5,315 nucleotides of DNA from an uncultured archaeon (lineage in GTDB: Archaea > Nanobdellota > Nanobdellia > Pacearchaeales > GW2011-AR1): NCBI GenBank assembly GCA_903873955.1, contig CAIQQL010000047.1, positions 1-5,315 of the forward strand, in the 5' to 3' direction. How positions within the stretch are numbered: the stretch's first letter is position 1; the number at the start of each line of letters is the position of its first letter. The notes under the pieces were generated by a model. That model was not told the origin of the DNA and ran no database searches. It saw only the letters and a list, made by a program, of their open reading frames with translations. The position numbers and the translations under genes are program-made. This document shows, one piece after another, positions 1-5,279 of this stretch.

Positions 1-375
1 ATCGGTCATGAAGAACTCGCTCAATTCTTATCCGAAGTCAAACTCATCTGCGAAGAAGTTAAGCCTGAGAAGTTAGACATCTTGTACTGGGATACTGAAA
101 TAGCAGGGCATGAAGTGTACTCTGATGCGGAACTTGCCAACGTGGTTGACGTTACCGAAGCGAAGGGCGGTGGTGGTACTGAACCTGCGTGTGTACCTGA
201 GTACATGCGCAAACACAACATGACCCCCGAGTGTCTTATTATGCTAACAGATGGCTACATCGGTGACCAAACTCGTAACGATTGGTCAATCAATTCTCCA
301 ATCATGTGGTGTATCAAAGGCAATCAAAACTTCAAGAACGACAGCGTGACAGGCAAGGTTGTTCATGTCGAGTGA
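1..375 (+). CDS. VWA-like (MIDAS) domain protein, C-terminal part, 5' truncated by the window
   Basis: The frame is open from base 1 to the TGA at 373-375, giving 124 visible residues with no start inside the window. The visible part fits the second half of a von Willebrand factor A-like domain of the phage and bacterial metallopeptidase/VWA type (DUF2201-like). The opening residues IGHEELAQFLSEV match what normally follows the first MIDAS motif (DxSxS), so that motif probably lies just off the edge. The second metal-ligand region is GGGGTEP (Thr at visible residue 60) and the third is LTDG (Asp at residue 84), followed by a strand ending MWCIKG. Such domains bind a divalent metal and usually act with a MoxR-type AAA+ ATPase in remodelling complexes; the ATPase would be expected upstream and is unseen. 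The last 11 bases overlap the next gene. The family call is fairly safe, the role in the phage is unknown. Confidence 0.8.
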   Translation: MGHEELAQFLSEVKLICEEVKPEKLDILYWDTEIAGHEVYSDAELANVVDVTEAKGGGGTEPACVPEYMRKHNMTPECLIMLTDGYIGDQTRNDWSINSPIMWCIKGNQNFKNDSVTGKVVHVE

Positions 376-562
376 AGACATTAAAGATTGGTGCGTGATT
401 CGAGTCTACCATCGTAGGCTCGACACTATCAACGATGTTCTAAGATACGAAGCCGTTAACGTATTCAATGCTCCGCCACGGCAACGTGAAGCGGAGTACT
501 TGACGAGGGTTGAAGCGCAAGCTTTAGCTAAATTTTTAAACTTTATAGGAAAAAGCAAATGA
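365..562 (+). CDS. Small hypothetical protein (65 aa)
   Basis: I do not recognise this protein. I chose the ATG at 365 over a TTG two codons upstream because AAGG at 355-358 lies at a good ribosome-binding distance, 6 nt before it. The gene overlaps the end of the VWA gene by 11 bases, and its TGA overlaps the next ATG in an ATGA arrangement at 559-562, which points to translational coupling within one transcript. The product starts MSSEDIKDWCVIRVYHRR, carries several basic residues, and ends with a likely amphipathic helix (VEAQALAKFLNFIGKSK). There is no signal peptide, membrane segment or zinc-ligand pattern. Its position suggests an accessory to the VWA cassette, which is inference only. 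Confidence 0.7.
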   Translation: MSSEDIKDWCVIRVYHRRLDTINDVLRYEAVNVFNAPPRQREAEYLTRVEAQALAKFLNFIGKSK

Positions 563-744
563 AAGAAACGAAAGTACCGCAAGGTAGGAAGTTAGACAAC
601 AAAGTAAATATAACTCTCAATCGTGAGACTGTTGAACAGTTGGCGAAATTTAAGGATGAATTAGGTGGTAGGCTGGGTATAACTCTATCCTATGCTCAAG
701 CTATCCAACATTTAGTTAACAATGCAAACCCAACGACAAAGTAA
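559..744 (+). CDS. Small ribbon-helix-helix-like protein (61 aa), possible DNA-binding regulator
   Basis: The ATG at 559 overlaps the preceding stop codon (ATGA), and AGGA at 547-550 sits 8 nt upstream. After a basic N-terminal arm (MKETKVPQGRKLDNK), the layout fits the Arc/CopG/MetJ ribbon-helix-helix fold: a short strand (KVNITLN, residues 15-21), a first helix (about residues 22-37, RETVEQLAKFKDELGG), a turn (RLGIT) and a second helix (about residues 43-56, LSYAQAIQHLVNNA). The length also suits the fold. Proteins of this type dimerise and place the strand pair in the major groove of short inverted or tandem half-sites. The final codons and stop lie inside the 27-bp dyad at 735-761, which is repeated upstream of the replication operon, so this protein is the natural candidate to bind both. 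The fold is judged from pattern alone and the binding is inference. Confidence 0.72.
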   Translation: MKETKVPQGRKLDNKVNITLNRETVEQLAKFKDELGGRLGITLSYAQAIQHLVNNANPTTK

Positions 745-761
745 CAATCTGTAACTTTGTC
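735..761. repeat. 27-bp imperfect dyad, copy 1
   Basis: The arms GACAAAGTAACA and TGTAACTTTGTC flank the 3-nt centre ATC. Eleven of the 12 arm positions are complementary; the ninth is an A-A mismatch. The left arm covers the last codons and stop of the ribbon-helix-helix-like gene, and the right arm ends 25 bases before the ATG of the next gene. The same dyad, differing only in its central three bases, occurs at 2687-2713. No T run follows, so it is unlikely to be a terminator. It could be a protein operator or an RNA hairpin in the leader of the gene at 787. Confidence 0.9.
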
Positions 762-786
762 CATCTTAAACCACAGGAGAATTAAC

Positions 787-1653
787 ATGACAGAAAATAG
801 CATATCAATCGCATCATCATCAATGCTAGTAGAACTATCAATCAGTACTTGGACAGCACGTAAGTTAGACAAACGTGTATCTGCCGAGGTTGATCTAGCT
901 AAAGGTACGAAGACCCATGCAGGTAACTACAACAAGAATCTTCTTGCAGGTACAGGGGTGTTGGAAAACATTACCAAGTACGCATCCAATGCAAGAGCAT
1001 GGCACATCAAACAAACATTACCTTGGTCAGATAGCGGTTTGCGTTTGTTACCAATGACTAACTTCATTGCGTATAAAGAACAACTCAATCAGCTTGAGCA
1101 GAACTACGACGCTTTAGTTGCTAAGTTCCTGATAGCCTACCCTGAGTTAGTTTCAGCGGCTGCATTTCAACTAGGCTCACTCTTTAATAGAGACGAATAT
1201 CCCGAGGCACATAAGATTGCAACTAAGTTTAAGTTCGGATACAACTTCCTTCCAGTCCCAATGGCAGGAGATTTCCGTATCGACATTAACGAGGAAGCTA
1301 AGAACGAGATCATCGAGTCTTGTCGCAAAGTGTATGACGAACGCCTTAACAACGCAATGCGTGATGCGTGGACTAGATTGCATACTTGCCTTACTCACTT
1401 GAGCGAAAGGTTAGCCCCAACCGAGCAAGGCGAACGTAAGATATTTAGAGATACCTTAGTAGAGAATACGAAAGAGTTATTGGAGCTACTAAAACATTTT
1501 AATCTTACACATGACCCAAAGCTTGATCAAGCTAGGCAAGAGTTACAACAAGCGTTAGGCGCACATACGGCTGAAACATTGCGTGACATGGAGTTGGCAC
1601 GTGAGACAGTTAAGAACAAGGTCGACGATATCCTCAGTAAATTTAATTGGTAA
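787..1653 (+). CDS. Conserved phage protein resembling DUF3150-type partners of MoxR/VWA systems (288 aa)
   Basis: The ATG at 787 is preferred to a TTG ten codons upstream because AGGAGA at 775-780 is well spaced (6 nt) before it, while the upstream option would start within the dyad region and lacks a site. The protein has an N-terminal segment with SISTWTARKLDKRVSAEVD (about residues 20-38), a middle with conserved-looking TLPWSDSGLRLLPM, a helical stretch resembling KFLIAYPELVSAAAFQLGSLFNRDEYP, then FLPVPMAGDFRID, and a long charged C-terminal helical region that may form a coiled coil. The 'W(T/S)xRK' opening and the following 'FLxxYxxxV' helix resemble DUF3150 proteins, which in proteobacterial elements sit beside AAA+ and VWA genes, as this one does. 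No enzymatic motif is visible. It is probably a structural or adaptor partner; that role and the family assignment are inference. The gene at 1664 follows after 10 bases. Confidence 0.85.
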   Translation: MTENSISIASSSMLVELSISTWTARKLDKRVSAEVDLAKGTKTHAGNYNKNLLAGTGVLENITKYASNARAWHIKQTLPWSDSGLRLLPMTNFIAYKEQLNQLEQNYDALVAKFLIAYPELVSAAAFQLGSLFNRDEYPEAHKIATKFKFGYNFLPVPMAGDFRIDINEEAKNEIIESCRKVYDERLNNAMRDAWTRLHTCLTHLSERLAPTEQGERKIFRDTLVENTKELLELLKHFNLTHDPKLDQARQELQQALGAHTAETLRDMELARETVKNKVDDILSKFNW

Positions 1654-1663
1654 GGAGAACAGT

Positions 1664-2527
1664 ATGCTAGTAATAGATAAAGAACAAATAAACGCAGACA
1701 AACGTCAACTTCCACTTCACCCTGATTTGGAAGTATTTGCAACGCAAGTATCCTTTGTTAAACCACTATGTAAGTTTGTAGCATCTACAAATTGCCATAA
1801 ACAATTATACGTAGATGGTACATGGGTTACTAAGTTTAACCGACTGCACGTTTACCAGAACGGCGACAAAATTGGCGAGGTATTTGTAGAGGAGCAATCC
1901 AAGCGAGGCGCACCGGGTCGTGAAACTGTGTATGGTGTGAAATCATTTCGTATCGAAAAACAAAGAGGTACTCGTGACGAAACATTTACCAGAGATATGA
2001 AAGTGGCATTACGTACTGCTAAGAAAATGTTTGTTGCCAGAGGAGATGACGAACTGAGAACACTCATTGATAACACAATAGCTCATGAAATTTCTTCAGT
2101 AGCTATCTACAAAAAGCGAGCACTACATGATTACGTAGACGAAGAAGTAGAATTGAATTTGTATATGCTCAATGCATTCAAAGCTAGGAAAGAAAATAGG
2201 GCTATGATCACAGTCCCTACCAATCTTGTTACTGTTAAAAATATAGCAGAGCACGATAGGCAATGCGAAGAATATTTACATATTAAAGCTTTGTTAGATA
2301 TGTACAAAAGTAAACAAGGGTACGGTGTCAAAATAATGAATGATAACAGTTTAGCTGTATTAGATTACACAACTCTTTCAATCGTAAGATATCCTTCTTT
2401 TGATAAACTTCCTGATAACATACAAACAAAGTTTGCTATGTTCAAAGTATTAAATAAAGGAGAACCATACGCCCATCTTGGTTGTAAATTTAAAGACGAT
2501 ATTCTGTACATAGCGGGCGGTGCCTGA
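1664..2527 (+). CDS. Hypothetical phage protein (287 aa)
   Basis: The reading frame is open much further upstream, but the ATG at 1664 has a strong AAGGAG (1652-1657) 6 nt before it, beginning at the stop codon of the preceding gene, so I start here. I do not recognise the protein. Residues from about 40 to 105 look rich in strands (QLYVDGTWVTKFNRLHVY, then GDKIGEVFVEE), followed by basic helical segments (DMKVALRTAKKMFVARGDDELR). The C-terminal part has a pattern I associate with phage hypothetical proteins: LPDNIQTKFAMFKVL, then HLGCKFKDDILYIAGGA. There is no signal peptide or transmembrane segment. The 10-base gap ties it to the DUF3150-like gene, so the two may work together. It is the last gene before the non-coding interval, and transcription probably ends at 2542-2560 or 2658-2682. 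Confidence 0.85.
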   Translation: MLVIDKEQINADKRQLPLHPDLEVFATQVSFVKPLCKFVASTNCHKQLYVDGTWVTKFNRLHVYQNGDKIGEVFVEEQSKRGAPGRETVYGVKSFRIEKQRGTRDETFTRDMKVALRTAKKMFVARGDDELRTLIDNTIAHEISSVAIYKKRALHDYVDEEVELNLYMLNAFKARKENRAMITVPTNLVTVKNIAEHDRQCEEYLHIKALLDMYKSKQGYGVKIMNDNSLAVLDYTTLSIVRYPSFDKLPDNIQTKFAMFKVLNKGEPYAHLGCKFKDDILYIAGGA

Positions 2528-2541
2528 TACAATACATACAG

Positions 2542-2560
2542 AATCCTCCTGTGGATTTTT
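2542..2560 (+). terminator. Weak candidate intrinsic terminator after the left gene block
   Basis: AATCC (2542-2546) pairs with GGATT (2553-2557) around a 6-nt loop, and the 3' arm runs into five Ts (2556-2560). It lies 15 bases after the stop of the 287-residue gene. The stem is short and only two of its five pairs are G-C, so readthrough would be expected. The same bases are nearly complementary to the ribosome-binding region at 771-783, so the element may have another role. Confidence 0.3.
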
Positions 2561-2566
2561 CTGGAC

Positions 2567-2572
2567 TATGAT
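2567..2572 (+). promoter_or_regulatory. Possible -10 box for the small RNA
   Basis: TATGAT matches the TATAAT consensus at 5 of 6 positions and predicts a start near 2579, exactly where the outer stem of the candidate RNA begins. I see no credible -35 box 16-18 bp upstream and no extended -10 TG, so a weak or activator-dependent promoter is the most that can be claimed. Its flank GACTAT is shared with the strong promoter at 2742-2770. Confidence 0.3.
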
Positions 2573-2578
2573 ACGTTG

Positions 2579-2682
2579 ACCTAACAGATGTTGGCGTAAC
2601 TAAAACAAGTCTCTCCCCACCGCAAGTAGGATGCGGAATCTGTTTAGCCTACACACTAAGCCCTCCTTGTGAGGGCTTTTTT
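2579..2682 (+). ncRNA. Candidate structured small RNA ending in an intrinsic terminator
   Basis: No convincing reading frame exists here, yet the stretch has ordered secondary structure. CTAACAGAT (2581-2589) pairs with ATCTGTT plus AG (2638-2647) to give nine pairs with one bulged T. Inside it, CCGCA (2620-2624) pairs with TGCGG (2632-2636) around a 7-nt loop. GTAGG (2626-2630) can instead pair with CCTAC (2648-2652), which would be a mutually exclusive fold. The terminator hairpin follows at once. It is not a tRNA: there is no T-loop motif, and the outer stem encloses only about 67 nt without a cloverleaf. I could not match it to a known riboswitch; the GCAAGTAGG stretch only loosely recalls the glutamine riboswitch core. 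It may be a phage small RNA, or just the structured 3' UTR of the upstream operon. Confidence 0.42.
2658..2682 (+). terminator. Rho-independent terminator
   Basis: AAGCCCTC (2658-2665) and GAGGGCTT (2671-2678) form a perfect 8-bp, G-C-rich stem with the 5-nt loop CTTGT, and six Ts run from 2677 to 2682. This is a textbook intrinsic terminator. It ends transcripts from the left block or the candidate small RNA and insulates the promoter at 2742-2770. Confidence 0.9.
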
Positions 2683-2686
2683 ATTG

Positions 2687-2713
2687 GACAAAGTAACAAA
2701 ATGTAACTTTGTC
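2687..2713. repeat. 27-bp imperfect dyad, copy 2
   Basis: The arms are identical to those at 735-761 (GACAAAGTAACA and TGTAACTTTGTC), with centre AAA in place of ATC and the same A-A mismatch. One more G-C pair closes it at 2686/2714. It lies five bases after the terminator T run and ends 28 bp before the -35 box at 2742, a suitable place for an activator or long-range repressor site, though it lies just outside the core promoter. Confidence 0.9.
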
Positions 2714-2741
2714 CTATTAGGGTTTTCTCTTAAAATAATCC

Positions 2742-2770
2742 TTGCAATCCGTTCAGTTTAAGACTATACT
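2742..2770 (+). promoter_or_regulatory. Sigma70-type promoter for the nuclease-polymerase operon
   Basis: TTGCAA (2742-2747) and TATACT (2765-2770) match the -35 and -10 consensus at 4 and 5 of 6 positions, with an ideal 17-bp spacer. The start would be near 2777, giving a leader of about 29 nt before the VRR-NUC start codon. A terminator immediately upstream and a run of tightly linked genes downstream support its use by host RNA polymerase. Confidence 0.75.
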
Positions 2771-2785
2771 ATGTCAAGTCTTAAA
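2757..2785. promoter_or_regulatory. Inverted-repeat operator candidate over the -10 box and transcription start
   Basis: TTTAAGACT (2757-2765) and AGTCTTAAA (2777-2785) are perfect 9-bp inverted arms separated by 11 bp, so half-site centres are about two helical turns apart. The element covers the end of the spacer, the whole -10 box and the start point, where a dimeric repressor would block RNA polymerase. In the transcript only the right arm would be present, so a DNA operator is more likely than an RNA hairpin. The binding protein is unknown; the half-site sequence differs from that of the 27-bp dyads. Confidence 0.6.
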
Positions 2786-2805
2786 AATAATAAAGGAAAA
2801 GCAGG

Positions 2806-3126
2806 ATGGCTCAAACACCCGAAGCAAAGGTAAAACTTAGCGTCACCAAAATACTTGACGAGTATAACGTCTATTACTTTAAACCTACGACTGGCGGTTA
2901 CGGCAAGTCTGGTGTGCCCGATATTGTTGGGTGTTTTAATGGCAAGTTTATAGCTATTGAATGCAAAGCCCAAGGCGGTAAAGCGACCGCACTCCAACTA
3001 CGTGAGATCGACCGCATACTCAACAACGGCGGTGTTGCTCTGCTTATCAACGAAACAAATCTCGACGCTCTACGTGACATCCTCGAAGTGTCCCATCGAG
3101 CCAGTTCCCCCCAAACGAAACAATGA
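2806..3126 (+). CDS. VRR-NUC domain nuclease (106 aa)
   Basis: The ATG at 2806 follows AAAGGA (2792-2797) by 8 nt and is the first gene after the promoter. The protein is a single VRR-NUC domain, a PD-(D/E)XK-like fold typical of small phage nucleases and of FAN1 C-termini. Its signature is complete: GVPDIVG with Asp39, IAIECKA with Glu52 and Lys54, and LQ with Gln64, then the helix REIDRILNNGG and a strand VALLI. An N-terminal helix carries Glu6, as in relatives. Standalone VRR-NUC proteins cut branched DNA such as Holliday junctions, so a role in resolving replication or recombination intermediates, or in preparing DNA for packaging, is likely. A 24-base gap separates it from the next gene. 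The last dozen residues (SHRASSPQTKQ) look disordered. Family assignment is firm; exact substrate is inference. Confidence 0.93.
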   Translation: MAQTPEAKVKLSVTKILDEYNVYYFKPTTGGYGKSGVPDIVGCFNGKFIAIECKAQGGKATALQLREIDRILNNGGVALLINETNLDALRDILEVSHRASSPQTKQ

Positions 3127-3150
3127 CATCACTCTAGCCCAAGGAAATTT

Positions 3151-3480
3151 ATGGAACAAAACCAAGTCAATGAAATGAATGACGGAGTTGCAATAGTACT
3201 GCAACGTATGACTACACACCCTGAAGAATTTTACAATGATTCAGACAAATGGAAATTTATTTATAAAGACTATTATAGAGATGCGCTTACTGAAACTGAA
3301 AAGGGAATAATTTTTGATAAGATGAAAGCCATACGTAGATCAGAGTTCACTACTATAGTCATGGGTACGATGTTAAAAGATGCGAAGATGACAGAGTCTG
3401 AATTTGATGCGGAGATGCAAGCAAAACAATTTTATGGCAAAGCCCCAATTAAAGGTTCAGTTCAAAAGGTAAAATATTAA
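3151..3480 (+). CDS. Conserved-looking hypothetical protein upstream of DNA polymerase (109 aa)
   Basis: The ATG at 3151 has AAGGAAA at 3141-3147 before it. The TAA at 3478-3480 shares its last A with the ATG of the polymerase gene, so the two are translationally coupled. No functional domain is recognisable. The protein is mostly helical by eye and highly charged. It has NDGVAIVLQRMTTHPEEFYND near the N-terminus, then a W-K-FIYKDYYRDALTETEKGIIFDKMKAIRR segment, a helix ending FTTIVMGTMLK, and a basic tail (KGSVQKVKY). The 'ERM-x-PEEF' kind of opening is one I associate with small proteins next to replication genes in aquatic phages; this is recollection, not a search result. A replication accessory or polymerase-associated factor is a reasonable guess. 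Confidence 0.88.
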   Translation: MEQNQVNEMNDGVAIVLQRMTTHPEEFYNDSDKWKFIYKDYYRDALTETEKGIIFDKMKAIRRSEFTTIVMGTMLKDAKMTESEFDAEMQAKQFYGKAPIKGSVQKVKY

Positions 3481-5279
3481 TGCAAATAATTACAATTGAT
3501 TTCGAGACTTATTACTCACAAGAGTTTAGTCTCAGCAAAATGACAACAGAGGAATACGTTCGTGATGATCGGTTCCAAGTTATTGGGTTCTCCTATCAGA
3601 TTGACGACACCGAACCACGTTGGGTTACAGGTACAACGGAATACATCAAAGCCCAACTTGAAGTTCTACCTTGGTCTACATCTGCGGCTTTAGCGCACAA
3701 TGCCGTATTTGACGGCGCAATCATGTCCTTTATTTTTGGTATTAAACCTAAGATGTGGCTTGATACACTCAGTATGGCAAGAGCAACGGACGGCTTAGAA
3801 GCAGGGAACTCGCTTGCAAAGCTTGCTCAACGCTATGAGTTAGGCGTCAAAGGTACTGAAGTAGTATCTGCACTTGGCTTTCGTCGTGAGAATTTTAATC
3901 CCGAAGAACTTGAAGCGTATGGAAGATATTGTTGCAATGACGTCACTCTAACCTTTGACCTGTTCAATATATTGATTCAACGATTTTCCAAATCAGAACT
4001 AAAACTAATTGATCTAACTATTAGAATGTTTACTGAGCCTGTGCTTAGACTTAACACTCCTGTACTTGAACAACATCTTATAAAAGTTAAAGCCCGCAAA
4101 GAAACATTACTTGAAGCTTGCATATCAGATAAAGATACGCTAATGAGCAATCCAAAATTAGCTGAACTGCTTGAAGGACTTGGTGTTGAGATACCAATGA
4201 AGATCAGCCCGACTACTGGAAAAGAAACGTATGCCTTCGCAAAAAACGACGACGGGTTTAAAGCCCTTGCAGAACACCCTGACGAAAGAGTACAAGCCAT
4301 TGTTGCTGCAAGGTTGGGAACAAAATCAACTCTTGAAGAAACAAGAACAGAAAGATTTATCTCTATCTCATTTCGAGGTGCGATGCCTGTCCCTCTACGA
4401 TACTACGCCGCCCATACAGGACGATGGGGCGGGGACGATAAACTCAACCTTCAAAATCTACCGAGACAGTCCCCTATTAAATCAGCGATTACGGCACCTA
4501 ATGGATACAGGCTTATTGACGCCGACTCCTCCCAAATTGAAGCAAGGACGTTAGCATGGCTTGCAGGGCAAAACGATTTAGTTGAAGCATTTGAAAAGGG
4601 CGAAGACGTATACAGAATTATGGCGTCCGCTATATATAACAAGAAAACTGAAGACGTTACAAAGGACGAAAGGTTTGTTGGTAAGACAACAATTCTCGGT
4701 GCAGGCTACGGCATGGGTGCTGAGAAATTCAAAGTACAACTTAAAACTTTTGGTGTTGACATTGAGATTGCAGAAGCAAAGCGAATCATAGACACGTATC
4801 GTAATACATACCCACACATCGTCGCACTTTGGAAAGAAGCAAACAAATCGTTGGACGCATTGCGGTCTTCGCAAACTACAACGGTTGGAGTCCAGCCCCA
4901 AGCACTACGGATAACAGAGAATGGGTTTGTTTTACCAAGCGGGTTATTCTTGAACTATCCTGATCTAAAGAAGGATGATGAGAATCAATATAGCTATCAC
5001 TCACGTCGTGGTCGCATTAAGATATACGGTGGTAAGGTAGTTGAGAATCTGTGTCAAGCCCTTGCTCGTTGCGTAATTGGTGAGCAGATGTTGCGTATAT
5101 CTAAGCGTTATAAAGTAGCACTTACAGTTCACGATGCGGTTATGGTTGTTGTGCCCAAAGTTGAAGCCGAGGAAGCGCAAAAATATGTTGAAGAATGTAT
5201 GCGTTGGAGACCTGAATGGGCTAAGACGCTACCACTCAACTGCGAGTCAGGTATTGGAGACAACTATGCAGAATGTTAA
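3480..5279 (+). CDS. Family A DNA polymerase with 3'-5' proofreading exonuclease (599 aa)
   Basis: This is the replicative polymerase of the phage. AAAGGT at 3465-3470 precedes the ATG, and the exonuclease begins immediately. Exo I is DFET (Asp7, Glu9), Exo II HNAVFDG (Asn74, Asp78), and Exo III YCCND (Tyr150, Asp154), so proofreading looks intact. The polymerase part has TGRWGG (residues 313-318) with NLQNLPR. Motif A is DSSQIEAR, with catalytic Asp349. Motif B runs from Arg398 and Lys402 to Tyr410-Gly411. Motif C is VHDA, with catalytic Asp552. There is no 5'-3' exonuclease domain, as usual for phage enzymes of about 600 residues. Two details stand out: Leu406 occupies the position of E. 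coli Pol I Phe762, and Ala553 replaces the Glu of the common HDE motif. The gene overlaps the next one by 14 bases. Confidence 0.97.
   Translation: MQIITIDFETYYSQEFSLSKMTTEEYVRDDRFQVIGFSYQIDDTEPRWVTGTTEYIKAQLEVLPWSTSAALAHNAVFDGAIMSFIFGIKPKMWLDTLSMARATDGLEAGNSLAKLAQRYELGVKGTEVVSALGFRRENFNPEELEAYGRYCCNDVTLTFDLFNILIQRFSKSELKLIDLTIRMFTEPVLRLNTPVLEQHLIKVKARKETLLEACISDKDTLMSNPKLAELLEGLGVEIPMKISPTTGKETYAFAKNDDGFKALAEHPDERVQAIVAARLGTKSTLEETRTERFISISFRGAMPVPLRYYAAHTGRWGGDDKLNLQNLPRQSPIKSAITAPNGYRLIDADSSQIEARTLAWLAGQNDLVEAFEKGEDVYRIMASAIYNKKTEDVTKDERFVGKTTILGAGYGMGAEKFKVQLKTFGVDIEIAEAKRIIDTYRNTYPHIVALWKEANKSLDALRSSQTTTVGVQPQALRITENGFVLPSGLFLNYPDLKKDDENQYSYHSRRGRIKIYGGKVVENLCQALARCVIGEQMLRISKRYKVALTVHDAVMVVVPKVEAEEAQKYVEECMRWRPEWAKTLPLNCESGIGDNYAEC

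Noticed and set aside
757..786. Upstream TTG start for the 288-residue gene
   Set aside because: It would begin inside the dyad without a ribosome-binding site, while the ATG at 787 has a well-placed AGGAGA.
590..880. Shared stretch AAGTTAGACAA and peptide RKLD-K-V in the RHH-like protein and the 288-residue protein
   Set aside because: Eleven shared bases and a short common peptide are within chance for this codon usage, and the surrounding sequences are unrelated.
1583..1663. Upstream start for the 287-residue gene, overlapping the preceding gene by 71 bases
   Set aside because: Those 27 residues lie in an alternative frame of a clearly coding region; AAGGAG before the ATG at 1664 fixes the start.
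2505..2560. Minus-strand mini-gene: AGGAGG (complement of 2545-2550) followed 7 nt later by an ATG
   Set aside because: The frame holds only about 14 codons and runs back into the end of the 287-residue gene; no minus-strand promoter is seen. The apparent ribosome site is better explained by the hairpin.
2528..2690. A tRNA gene in the non-coding interval, suggested by a 7-bp core stem (2583-2589 with 2638-2644)
   Set aside because: Only about 62 nt are enclosed, there is no T-loop consensus, no plausible anticodon arm and no cloverleaf.
3977..4901. Long minus-strand and alternative plus-strand open frames across the polymerase gene
   Set aside because: The polymerase motifs run unbroken through the region; these frames have no ribosome sites or recognisable products and are shadows.
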